A stretch of 8,897 nucleotides of DNA, from positions 1-8,897 of the forward strand of contig CAMPKU010000190.1 of assembly GCA_946887385.1 (NCBI GenBank), written 5' to 3'. The notes beneath the pieces are model-generated. The model was given only the letters and a program-made list of their open reading frames with translations, was not told the origin of the DNA and made no database searches. This DNA comes from an uncultured Gammaproteobacteria bacterium (GTDB taxonomy: Bacteria > Pseudomonadota > Gammaproteobacteria > Rariloculales > Rariloculaceae). Position numbers and translations under genes: made by a program. Each line of letters opens with the position of its first letter. Positions within the stretch are counted from its first letter, which is position 1. This document shows positions 1 through 5,267 of this stretch, piece by piece.

Positions 1-368
1 ATGCCGGCCAGCCGCCAACGGCCAGTGCACCGCCGCCCACTGCGCCGCCCGCGGCCGATGCGCCGCCGGCCGCGTCCGGTGGCGGCGGGTTGGACTCGGC
101 AACGGTGGCCGAAGACGGCTCGGTGACGTTGAGCTGGAACCCGCCCACCATGAACGACGACGGCACGCCGGCGCAGCTCACCGGCTACCGCGTTTACTGG
201 GGTCCGCTCGAGGACAATCCTACGCACTCGGTGACGGTGGAGAACGCCGGCTTGAGCCGCTACGTCGTGGAGCCGTTGACGCCCGCCACGTGGTACTTCT
301 TCGTCACGGCTCTCTCGGAGTACGGCGAAAGCCCGCCCTCGAACGTCATCGCGATGCAAGTTCTGTAG
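1..368 (+). CDS. Fibronectin type III domain protein, C-terminal part (5' truncated by window)
   Basis: The reading frame is open from the left edge (first complete codon at 3) to TAG at 366-368, giving 121 visible residues. The first 30 or so are a Pro/Ala-rich linker ending in a Gly cluster. The remaining 90 look like one fibronectin type III domain: a beta-strand start with S-W-N-P-P, a central G-Y-R-V-Y-W strand, the L-x-P-x-T-x-Y-F-F-V-T-A strand, and the terminal S-x-x-S-N-V-I strand. This pattern is diagnostic of FnIII folds found at the end of bacterial surface or secreted proteins, where they act as spacers or carbohydrate/protein contact modules. What lies upstream (enzyme, adhesin or lipoprotein) is outside the window, so no function can be assigned. 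A TTG inside the frame at 90 is not a likely start because the linker is open upstream of it. It converges on the flavoprotein gene at 405. Confidence 0.8.
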   Translation, partial: AGQPPTASAPPPTAPPAADAPPAASGGGGLDSATVAEDGSVTLSWNPPTMNDDGTPAQLTGYRVYWGPLEDNPTHSVTVENAGLSRYVVEPLTPATWYFFVTALSEYGESPPSNVIAMQVL

Positions 369-372
369 CAGC

Positions 373-403
373 CGAACGCCGCCGCGTTGGCGGCGGCGGT
401 TCG
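373..403. terminator. GC-rich hairpin between convergent genes, probable bidirectional terminator
   Basis: A stem with arms 373-385 and 390-403 (GCCGCCGC pairs with GCGGCGGC, then CGAAC pairs with GTTCG across a single bulged G at 398) closes a GTTG loop at 386-389. It fills the 36-nt gap between the stop codons of the convergent FnIII gene (368) and flavoprotein gene (405). The position and 13-bp stem suggest a shared transcription terminator. Neither side has a U-tract, so it is not a canonical intrinsic terminator. It may instead block read-through or protect 3' ends. Confidence 0.55.
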
Positions 404-404
404 C

Positions 405-2018
405 TCAGGCCACGTCGCGCTCGCGCGTGGCCACCGACCGCTCGTACGGCTCCGCGCTCGGGGCCGTGAGCGGCGCGTTGATGAACTGCTCGTGCGCGGC
501 CGTGTCGACGCCTTCGACGTACAGATCGCGCGCGATGGCGGCGACGAGCCGCGGCTGATCGACCACGCTCGGCACGTCGCCCACGGGAATGCCGAAGCTC
601 AACGCGCCCGCGAGGTTGAAGCAGTGAATGTTGCGCAAGAACTCGGCGCCGTTGTCGGTGCGCGGCAGGAACTCGAACGCCGGGCCTAAGTACGGATGCG
701 CGGCGCCTGCCGCGTTCTCCTCGCCCGCGCTCGGCCGATATCGATCGCGCCAGAGCGCGACGTGCTCGTGAACACGCGCAAGCTCCGGTTGGGCCGACAG
801 ATCGATGCGGTATCCCGTGGCGGCGATCAGGTGATCGAAGCGCAACCTCCGGCCGCCGGCGCGGCCGTTCACTCTACCGTTGCCGGCGAGCGCGAGATCG
901 GAAAGCGAGCTATCCAAATGAATATGAAAGCCGTTGAAGGCGACCGCGCGCTCGAGCGAGTCGAACGGCACGGACGACACGCGCCGCTCCCCGAGCAGGA
1001 AGTTGCGCCAGCGCACGACGTCGGGCAACTCGTAGCTCAACTCGAGCGTATTGCCGTAGCCGCGGTCCAGCGGCGCCCCGGTTTGTGGCCGCGGCGGGCC
1101 GCCTTGGTAATCGATGTAGGACCGGCGACTGAACAGATGCACCTCGCGGGCGCCGCTCTCGAGTGCCACGGCGGCGACGTCGAACGCGTTCGAGCCCGCA
1201 CCCACGATGCCCACGATCTTGCCGTCCATGGATTCGGCGGAAATGGCGCCCGTGGTGTGCGTCCACACGCTCGTCGGTAGTGCGCGCACCGTATCGGGCA
1301 CATTGGGCCCGCCGGCGCCGGCGTAGCCGTTCGCGAGCACGAGCTTGCGCGTTGTTGCGGTGCGCCGCACGCCGTCGCTTTCAAGATGCAGCCGCAGCAA
1401 ATCGCCTTGCGGCTCGATCTCGACGAGCCGCGTGCCGTAGCGCACCGTGGTGCCGGTGACTTGCTGGAACCAGTCGAGGTAGTCGGCCCACGCCAAGCGC
1501 GGAATGCGATCGAGCGCGTCGAACGCGGCCGGGCTGTGCAGCGTTTCGTACCACGCGCGAAAGCTCAGCGCGGGGTTGCCGAGCTCCGGTCCCGCCATCG
1601 TCTTCGGCGTGCGCAGCTGATGCATGCGCGCGATCGTCCGCCAGATGCCGGTTTGGCCCGGTGCCGCTCGGTCGACGACCTCCACGCCCCCGACACCTTT
1701 ACGCTTCAGCTGATACGCGATCGAGAGGCCGCTCTGCCCGCCGCCGACGATGACGACGTTGTGGTCGGCGCCCGCGCGGGCGCGCACCCAGTCGGCCGGC
1801 TCGCGGCCAATCCAGCGAAAGGCGTCGCGCGTTTGCGCGTCGAGCCGTTCGGCGGCGCCGGCTGCGGGAGCGGTCGCCGGTTGCGCCTGCGCCTGCGCCT
1901 GTGCCGCCGCCGTCGAGGCGCCGAGGCCGCCCACGGCCACCGCAGCGGCGCCGCGGAAGAATCCGCGCCGGTCCAGCCGGCCGGGGGCGTTGGAGTTTTC
2001 TGGCTTTTTATCGGTCAT
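405..2018 (-). CDS. Tat-signal FAD/NAD(P)H-dependent flavoprotein (flavin-monooxygenase-like)
   Basis: The product is 537 residues. A twin-arginine signal starts the protein (R17-R18-G-F-F, then a hydrophobic Ala/Gly/Val stretch to about 38), followed by a Gln-Ala repeat and an Ala/Pro linker to about 57. The first Rossmann fold follows with the FAD motif G92-G-G-Q-S-G97. A second nucleotide-binding motif is at G273-A-G-S-N-A278, with R298-R299 after the next strand, the usual place for contacting the NADP 2'-phosphate. An A-T-G-Y motif at 400-403 is typical of flavin monooxygenases and related oxidoreductases. The classic FMO fingerprint F-x-G-x-x-x-H-x-x-x-Y is not seen, so it belongs to a divergent branch. 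The ATG at 2018 is chosen because AGGAGAG lies 6 nt upstream, overlapping the stop of the cupin gene 11 nt before. Known for the family: oxygenation of small organic substrates. Inferred: export of the folded flavoprotein. The substrate is unknown. Confidence 0.85.
   Translation of the reverse strand: MTDKKPENSNAPGRLDRRGFFRGAAAVAVGGLGASTAAAQAQAQAQPATAPAAGAAERLDAQTRDAFRWIGREPADWVRARAGADHNVVIVGGGQSGLSIAYQLKRKGVGGVEVVDRAAPGQTGIWRTIARMHQLRTPKTMAGPELGNPALSFRAWYETLHSPAAFDALDRIPRLAWADYLDWFQQVTGTTVRYGTRLVEIEPQGDLLRLHLESDGVRRTATTRKLVLANGYAGAGGPNVPDTVRALPTSVWTHTTGAISAESMDGKIVGIVGAGSNAFDVAAVALESGAREVHLFSRRSYIDYQGGPPRPQTGAPLDRGYGNTLELSYELPDVVRWRNFLLGERRVSSVPFDSLERAVAFNGFHIHLDSSLSDLALAGNGRVNGRAGGRRLRFDHLIAATGYRIDLSAQPELARVHEHVALWRDRYRPSAGEENAAGAAHPYLGPAFEFLPRTDNGAEFLRNIHCFNLAGALSFGIPVGDVPSVVDQPRLVAAIARDLYVEGVDTAAHEQFINAPLTAPSAEPYERSVATRERDVA
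1882..1905. repeat. Hexanucleotide tandem repeat encoding (Gln-Ala)n after the Tat signal
   Basis: Three perfect TGCGCC units (1882-1887, 1888-1893, 1894-1899) and a fourth with one mismatch (1900-1905). On the coding minus strand they give the alternating Ala-Gln run at residues 39-46, right at the expected signal-peptidase site. Slippage by one unit would stay in frame and only change linker length. Confidence 0.7.
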
Positions 2019-2029
2019 CTATATCTCTC

Positions 2030-2947
2030 CTAGTCCGCCTCGAACATGTGCGCCTGAAACGGGAAGCCGTTCATGGCGAGACGGCACGAGCGAAGGCCCT
2101 CGCTGCCGCCGAAGCTCGCGAGGTGCCACGTTTGGCGCGGCACGTACACCACGTCGCCGGCCTCCGCTTCGAACTCCTCGAGCCCTTCGATGTTGTAGCG
2201 GATCTTACCCAACATCACGAGCCAGAACTCGGAGCCTTCCTCGTGGAAGTGCCCTTTGTTACCGGGCTGCGGCCTTTGATAGTTGCCGATGATGATGTTC
2301 GCGAAGCTGCGGTCGTCGCTGACGAACGGGCCGCCGCGCTCCTCGCCCGCGACGACTTTGTTGAAGTCGACGACGGGGCGGTTCTGCGCGTCGAGCGTGC
2401 CGCGGCCGCCCGTGACGCGCGTGGGGATGTAGTCGAAGCCGGCGAGCGGCGCGGGCGTCTCGTCGAGCGGATACAGCTTGCGCGCGCGCGTCACGTTCAC
2501 CTCGAAGCGCAGTGCGGGCTCGGTGCCCACGTTCTCGAGCTGATACAGCGTGCGGTACGGCACTTGCACCATGAAGCCTTTCGTGGCGATCACGGGCTCG
2601 CGGCCTTCCACGGTGAACTCAAGCGTGCCGGACTGCACGATCCACCACTCGCGCGTGTCGCCGTTCATGCGCCGCGGCGTCTTCTGGCCCGGCCCCATCG
2701 AGATCCACTGCGCGAACAGGCTCTCGTCGTCGACGACGGTTTCCGCCCAGTCGGCTTCGCCCGCATGGCGCGCGAGCACGTCGCTCAATTTCGTGTGCGG
2801 CCGATGCACGCCCGTCCAGCCGGCGGGCTTGGCTTTCGGCGCCAGCACGAGCAGCGGCGGCTCCTGGGAAACGAGTGGCAACGCATAGCTGGCCGCGCCA
2901 ACGAGCGCCGCGAGCGCGAGCACGGGCTGAAGCGTGGAACGCAGCAT
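2030..2947 (-). CDS. Exported or membrane-anchored bicupin protein, second cupin with metal ligands
   Basis: The product is 305 residues. Residues 1-27 form a hydrophobic signal peptide or anchor. Two cupin domains follow. The C-terminal one (about 215-300) has the metal-binding pattern H233-x-H235-x4-E240 in motif 1 and G264-x5-P270-x4-H275 in motif 2, the 3-His-1-Glu set of active cupins such as dioxygenases and isomerases. The N-terminal domain (about 75-155) keeps the cupin layout, including the E100 position, but has Arg/Asn where the His pair should be and no motif-2 His, so it probably binds no metal. The ATG at 2947 is preferred because AGGAGT at 2955-2960 sits 7 nt upstream, overlapping the stop of the hydrolase gene, and a signal peptide follows directly. 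The frame stays open to 3433, but only as a shadow of that gene. It is second in the operon; substrate unknown. Confidence 0.85.
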   Translation of the reverse strand: MLRSTLQPVLALAALVGAASYALPLVSQEPPLLVLAPKAKPAGWTGVHRPHTKLSDVLARHAGEADWAETVVDDESLFAQWISMGPGQKTPRRMNGDTREWWIVQSGTLEFTVEGREPVIATKGFMVQVPYRTLYQLENVGTEPALRFEVNVTRARKLYPLDETPAPLAGFDYIPTRVTGGRGTLDAQNRPVVDFNKVVAGEERGGPFVSDDRSFANIIIGNYQRPQPGNKGHFHEEGSEFWLVMLGKIRYNIEGLEEFEAEAGDVVYVPRQTWHLASFGGSEGLRSCRLAMNGFPFQAHMFEAD

Positions 2948-2952
2948 CGCGA

Positions 2953-3954
2953 TCACTCCTGCGTCGAGAGCCGCTGCGCTTCGGCGCAGTGGCCGATCAT
3001 CTCGAAATAGCGCTGCACCGTGGCGGTGTCCGTCTCGTACGGATGCTTCTCGCCGGGCGCGCGGGGAAGCTGTGCGATGCGGGCCCGGTCGTACGCGCGA
3101 TCGAACTCCGTGTGGTTCGTCATCAGCACCGTGGCGCCCGCGGCGCCGGCGGCGTCGAACATCTTGCGCGCACTGTCGCGGTAGATCGCGAAGTTCTCGG
3201 CGCGCCGCGCGAAGTTGAACGCGGTGCCGCCGGAGTACGCCACGGTGACCGTGCGGCCGCCGTCTTTCACGGGAAACACGTACGACAAAGTGCCCGGCGT
3301 GTGGCCGGGCGTGGCGACGATGTCCACGGTGGTGTCGCCGAGCGTGAGCTTCAGGCCTTCGGGTCCTACGGCCATGTCGCGCTTCGGCACGCCGCCCGCT
3401 GCCGTGGCGGGCCGCTGCAGCGTCGAGTCCCAATCCGCGGCGCCCATCACCACCTTCGCGCCGTAACGGCTCTGCAGCAGCGCGGCGCCTTGATCATGGT
3501 CGCCGTGCGCATGGCTGATCACCACGTACTCGATGTCGTTCGGATCGAGGCCGAGCTTCGTCAGGCCTTCGACGATCTCGGGCTCGATGGCGTAGTCGAA
3601 CAGCGTGTCGATGATGATGATGCCTTCGCTCGTCGTGAGCGCCCACGACGTGTGGATCTTCGTGCCGAGGAAGTAGAGGTTGTCGAATACTCTGTACGGC
3701 TGCGCGTACCACACAGCGCGATCGGGCACTGCGCGTACGGCGGGCGCGGCGCCTGCCGCGGGGCGCGGCGGCCCGCCGCCGAGGTTTTCGGGTGCGACGC
3801 ACACGCGCAGGAACGTGCCGGCGTAATCCTGACCCGCGGCGCGCTTCGCGGCGGCCACGAGAGCATCGGGCGTGGTGGGCGCCGGCGCTTGCGCGTGAGC
3901 CGCTGTCAGCAACGCGGTCAGCAGCGTGCCGGCCGCTAGCCATTGAGAACGCAT
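2953..3954 (-). CDS. Exported metallo-beta-lactamase-fold hydrolase, B3-like zinc site
   Basis: The product is 333 residues. A Sec signal peptide occupies residues 1 to about 22 (hydrophobic core, A-H-A/A-Q-A cleavage region). The fold's zinc-binding motif is intact: H148-x-H150-x-D152-H153, then G217-H218-T-P-G and a C-terminal H281 after a hydrophobic strand. These six residues occupy the positions of the subclass B3 ligands (H116, H118, H196; D120, H121, H263), so a two-zinc hydrolase site is expected. B3 enzymes are usually about 290 residues; the extra N-terminal segment (about 25-75, with a Gly/Pro-rich loop) is longer than usual. Many B3-like proteins are not beta-lactamases but lactonases or other periplasmic hydrolases, so I do not call resistance. 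The ATG at 3954 is supported by GGAGGT at 3961-3966, 6 nt upstream. It is first in the operon; the cupin start follows its stop by 5 nt. Confidence 0.88.
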   Translation of the reverse strand: MRSQWLAAGTLLTALLTAAHAQAPAPTTPDALVAAAKRAAGQDYAGTFLRVCVAPENLGGGPPRPAAGAAPAVRAVPDRAVWYAQPYRVFDNLYFLGTKIHTSWALTTSEGIIIIDTLFDYAIEPEIVEGLTKLGLDPNDIEYVVISHAHGDHDQGAALLQSRYGAKVVMGAADWDSTLQRPATAAGGVPKRDMAVGPEGLKLTLGDTTVDIVATPGHTPGTLSYVFPVKDGGRTVTVAYSGGTAFNFARRAENFAIYRDSARKMFDAAGAAGATVLMTNHTEFDRAYDRARIAQLPRAPGEKHPYETDTATVQRYFEMIGHCAEAQRLSTQE

Positions 3955-4052
3955 TGTTCTACCTCCCGACGTTCATCAACGAGCAAGCATACAGCCAAGC
4001 GCTGCTCGTTAGCTTTGACTATGCTTAAAGCCCGCTACCCAAGTGGGGACAG
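3955..4052. promoter_or_regulatory. Divergent intergenic region with inverted repeats and -10-like elements
   Basis: This 98-bp gap separates the minus-strand hydrolase operon from the plus-strand acetyltransferase. It holds a perfect 8-bp inverted repeat, AACGAGCA (3978-3985) and TGCTCGTT (4003-4010). A second pair, AAGCATA (3985-3991) and TATGCTT (4020-4026), contains outward-facing TATGCT hexamers that resemble -10 boxes for each direction. On the minus side the TATGCT would start transcription about 25 nt before the hydrolase ATG, leaving room for its good Shine-Dalgarno. No convincing -35 box accompanies either, which fits activator-dependent or weak promoters. The operator role of the 8-bp repeat is inference. 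Confidence 0.4.
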
Positions 4053-4610
4053 ATGCTCGAGGTGAGGATTCGGCGCGCCGCGGCTGGAGATGCCGCAGAC
4101 CTCGCAAGGCTCGGTGCAGCCACATTCACGGAGTCCTTCGGCCACTTGTACTCGCCGCAGGATCTGCGCGCGTTCCTCGCCGATTCGCACACCGCGGAGT
4201 CGTATTCGCGCCTGCTGCAGAGTTCGAGCACGGCCGTATGGCTGGCGGACGTCGAAGAGCGGCAGGCGGTAGCGTTCGCGACCGCTGGCGACTGCAAGCT
4301 GCCCGTCGAGAACCTGGAGCCGCGCGCCGGCGAGATCCACCGCGTTTACGTGCTCGCCGAGTTTCAGAAGCATCGGCTCGGAACGCAGCTACTCGAGATT
4401 GCGCTCGCGTGGCTCGAGGAACAGAAGCGAGAGCCGGTCTATCTCGGCGTGTGGAGCAAGAACGAGGGCGCGCAGCGCCTGTATCGGCGGTACGGCTTCG
4501 AGAAGGTCGGCGAGTATGGTTTCCCGGTCGGGCAGCAAGTCGACCGCGAGTTCATCTTCAAGCGCGACGGGCTAGGCTCAAGGTTCCGCCGCGATGATCG
4601 ACGGCGTTAA
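4053..4610 (+). CDS. GNAT-family N-acetyltransferase
   Basis: The product is 185 residues. It has the GNAT layout: an N-terminal strand (I-R-R-A at 6-9), an alpha1-alpha2 region with T-F-x-E-S-F-G at 24-30, and the central strand V-Y-V-L (98-101). The acetyl-CoA pyrophosphate loop follows at Q105-K-H-R-L-G110-T. Motif B contains N137, A140, Y144 and Y147-G-F149. In the Q/R-x-x-G-x-G/A signature the first Gly is Arg108, a tolerated variation in the family. The enzyme should transfer acetyl from acetyl-CoA to a primary amine (small metabolite, antibiotic or protein N-terminus); nothing visible identifies the acceptor. The last 14 residues are rich in Arg and extend past the usual final strand. 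The ATG at 4053 has a weak GGGG Shine-Dalgarno 4 nt upstream. It is divergent from the hydrolase operon. Confidence 0.88.
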   Translation: MLEVRIRRAAAGDAADLARLGAATFTESFGHLYSPQDLRAFLADSHTAESYSRLLQSSSTAVWLADVEERQAVAFATAGDCKLPVENLEPRAGEIHRVYVLAEFQKHRLGTQLLEIALAWLEEQKREPVYLGVWSKNEGAQRLYRRYGFEKVGEYGFPVGQQVDREFIFKRDGLGSRFRRDDRRR

Positions 4611-4634
4611 CAGAGTACGGCAGAGACGTATAAT
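4607..4634 (+). promoter_or_regulatory. Near-consensus sigma-70 promoter for the HTH gene
   Basis: TTAACA at 4607-4612 (one mismatch to TTGACA) and a perfect TATAAT at 4629-4634 are separated by 16 bp. The -35 box overlaps the TAA stop codon of the acetyltransferase. Transcription would start near 4641, giving a leader of about 70 nt before the HTH gene ATG at 4713. It is the best promoter match in the window. Confidence 0.75.
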
Positions 4635-4712
4635 GACTGCCCGTTTGTCTTGTGCTGAGGCGTCCGCAACGTGGGAAGCGTGGCGGGTTTCGGATCATCT
4701 AGAAGGAGATCG

Positions 4713-4988
4713 ATGGCTAGCCGAAAAAAGCGAGACATCGGCCAGGAAATACTGGACGGCATCCGCGAGATCAAACGCGGCGAGCACGGACGGGTGACGA
4801 CGGTTCCATCCGTATCGCGCATTCGTGAGAAGACGGGACTGTCACAGGCGGTATTCGCCGAGCTCCTTGGCGTTTCCGTTAGGACTTTGCAGGAGTGGGA
4901 GCAGGGCCGGCGGGCACCATCCGGCGCGGCGAGAACGCTCCTGCTCGTGGCGGCGAAGAATCCTCGCGCCCTCTTGGACGTGGCGTGA
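4713..4988 (+). CDS. Small XRE-type helix-turn-helix protein, antitoxin-like
   Basis: The product is 91 residues. A basic N-terminus and a helical, charged segment (10-25) precede an HTH of the Cro/C1 (XRE) type at about 35-80. The HTH runs through T-G-L-S-Q (41-45), F-A-x-L-L-G-V-S (48-55) and the recognition helix with T-L-Q-E-W-E-Q-G-R (58-66). This arrangement, with the [15 protein letters not shown] block, is typical of short HigA/NadS-like antitoxins and related regulators that bind their own promoter. The usual partner toxin gene would sit directly upstream, but that 102-nt gap contains only the promoter and leader, and downstream comes tRNA-Ser, so no toxin is visible. The ATG at 4713 is chosen for AAGGAG at 4703-4708 (spacing 4 nt, slightly tight); the frame extends upstream to 4671 without a ribosome site. 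It could also be a stand-alone regulator. Confidence 0.8.
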   Translation: MASRKKRDIGQEILDGIREIKRGEHGRVTTVPSVSRIREKTGLSQAVFAELLGVSVRTLQEWEQGRRAPSGAARTLLLVAAKNPRALLDVA

Positions 4989-5009
4989 GTTCACGTTGCG
5001 TTCAAGGCG

Positions 5010-5021
5010 CATCGGCCGATG
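5010..5021. repeat. 12-bp perfect palindrome downstream of the HTH gene
   Basis: CATCGGCCGATG reads identically on both strands. It lies 22 bp after the HTH stop codon, inside a wider GGCGCA (5006-5011)/TGCGCC (5031-5036) inverted pair. It may be part of a terminator for either the HTH gene or the oppositely transcribed tRNA, though there is no U-tract. It could also be chance in GC-rich DNA. Confidence 0.3.
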
Positions 5022-5045
5022 GGGTTGCGTTGCGCCGCACATTCT

Positions 5046-5133
5046 TGGCGGAGAGGGAGGGATTCGAACCCCCGAGCCCTTGCGGGCTAACGGTTTTCAA
5101 GACCGCCGCATTCGACCGCTCTGCCACCTCTCC
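5046..5133 (-). tRNA. tRNA-Ser (anticodon UGA)
   Basis: Read on the minus strand, the 88-nt gene starts GGAGAGG at 5133 and the acceptor closes with CCTCTCC (5050-5056), discriminator G at 5049 and an encoded CCA (5046-5048). The anticodon stem GCGGT/ACCGC encloses loop CTTGAAA with anticodon TGA at 5097-5099. A long variable arm with stem GCCC/GGGC marks it as a class II serine tRNA, and the T-loop has the standard GGTTCGAATCC. It decodes UCA and other UCN codons. It stands alone, opposite in direction to both neighbours. No T-rich terminator follows it. Confidence 0.97.
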
Positions 5134-5267
5134 GCTGTGGAAACCGGCGCGCTCGAGACGAGCGCCGCCAGTGTAGCGCAAGCGCCGCACGCCGGCCGTG
5201 GCACGAGCAGCGAGCGATACCGTTGCGATTCGTCAGCGCTTGCGCTGTGCGTGCGAAGCTTGGGACC
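5134..5267. other. Intergenic region between tRNA-Ser and TPR gene
   Basis: This 134-bp gap must hold the tRNA promoter (minus) and that of the exported TPR gene (plus). On the minus strand TACACT (5170-5175) is a plausible -10 for the tRNA, about 37 nt before its 5' end, but no good -35 box is seen. An 11-bp inverted pair, AGCGCAAGCGC (5175-5185) and GCGCTTGCGCT (5236-5246), flanks the centre of the gap. No convincing ribosome site or promoter could be found for the plus-strand gene. Confidence 0.35.

Noticed and set aside
1901..3010. Long plus-strand frame opposite the flavoprotein and cupin genes
   Set aside because: It is an antisense shadow caused by high-GC codon bias: low-complexity Arg/Ala-rich product, no ribosome site, and the minus-strand genes have clear domains.
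2948..3433. Upstream extension of the cupin frame
   Set aside because: The extension lies wholly over the hydrolase gene and has an Arg/His-rich composition; ATG 2947 has a good ribosome site and is followed by a signal peptide.
2875..3939. Long plus-strand frame opposite the MBL-fold hydrolase gene
   Set aside because: Arg/His/Ala-rich shadow with no recognisable motif; the minus strand carries an intact zinc-hydrolase with signal peptide and Shine-Dalgarno.
4594..4797. 67-codon frame between the acetyltransferase and HTH genes, considered as a toxin remnant
   Set aside because: It overlaps the promoter and the HTH gene in another frame and shows no RelE/HigB-like pattern; no evidence of a real or decayed toxin.
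5046..5133. tRNA-Ser as an integration site for a mobile element
   Set aside because: No integrase gene and no second copy of the tRNA 3' end were seen in the window.
4895..5190. Reading frames across the tRNA-Ser on both strands (4895-5176 plus, 5002-5190 minus) that look protein-like
   Set aside because: These translate the tRNA sequence itself; peptides of this sort are a known annotation artefact over tRNA-Ser genes. The tRNA structure is complete.
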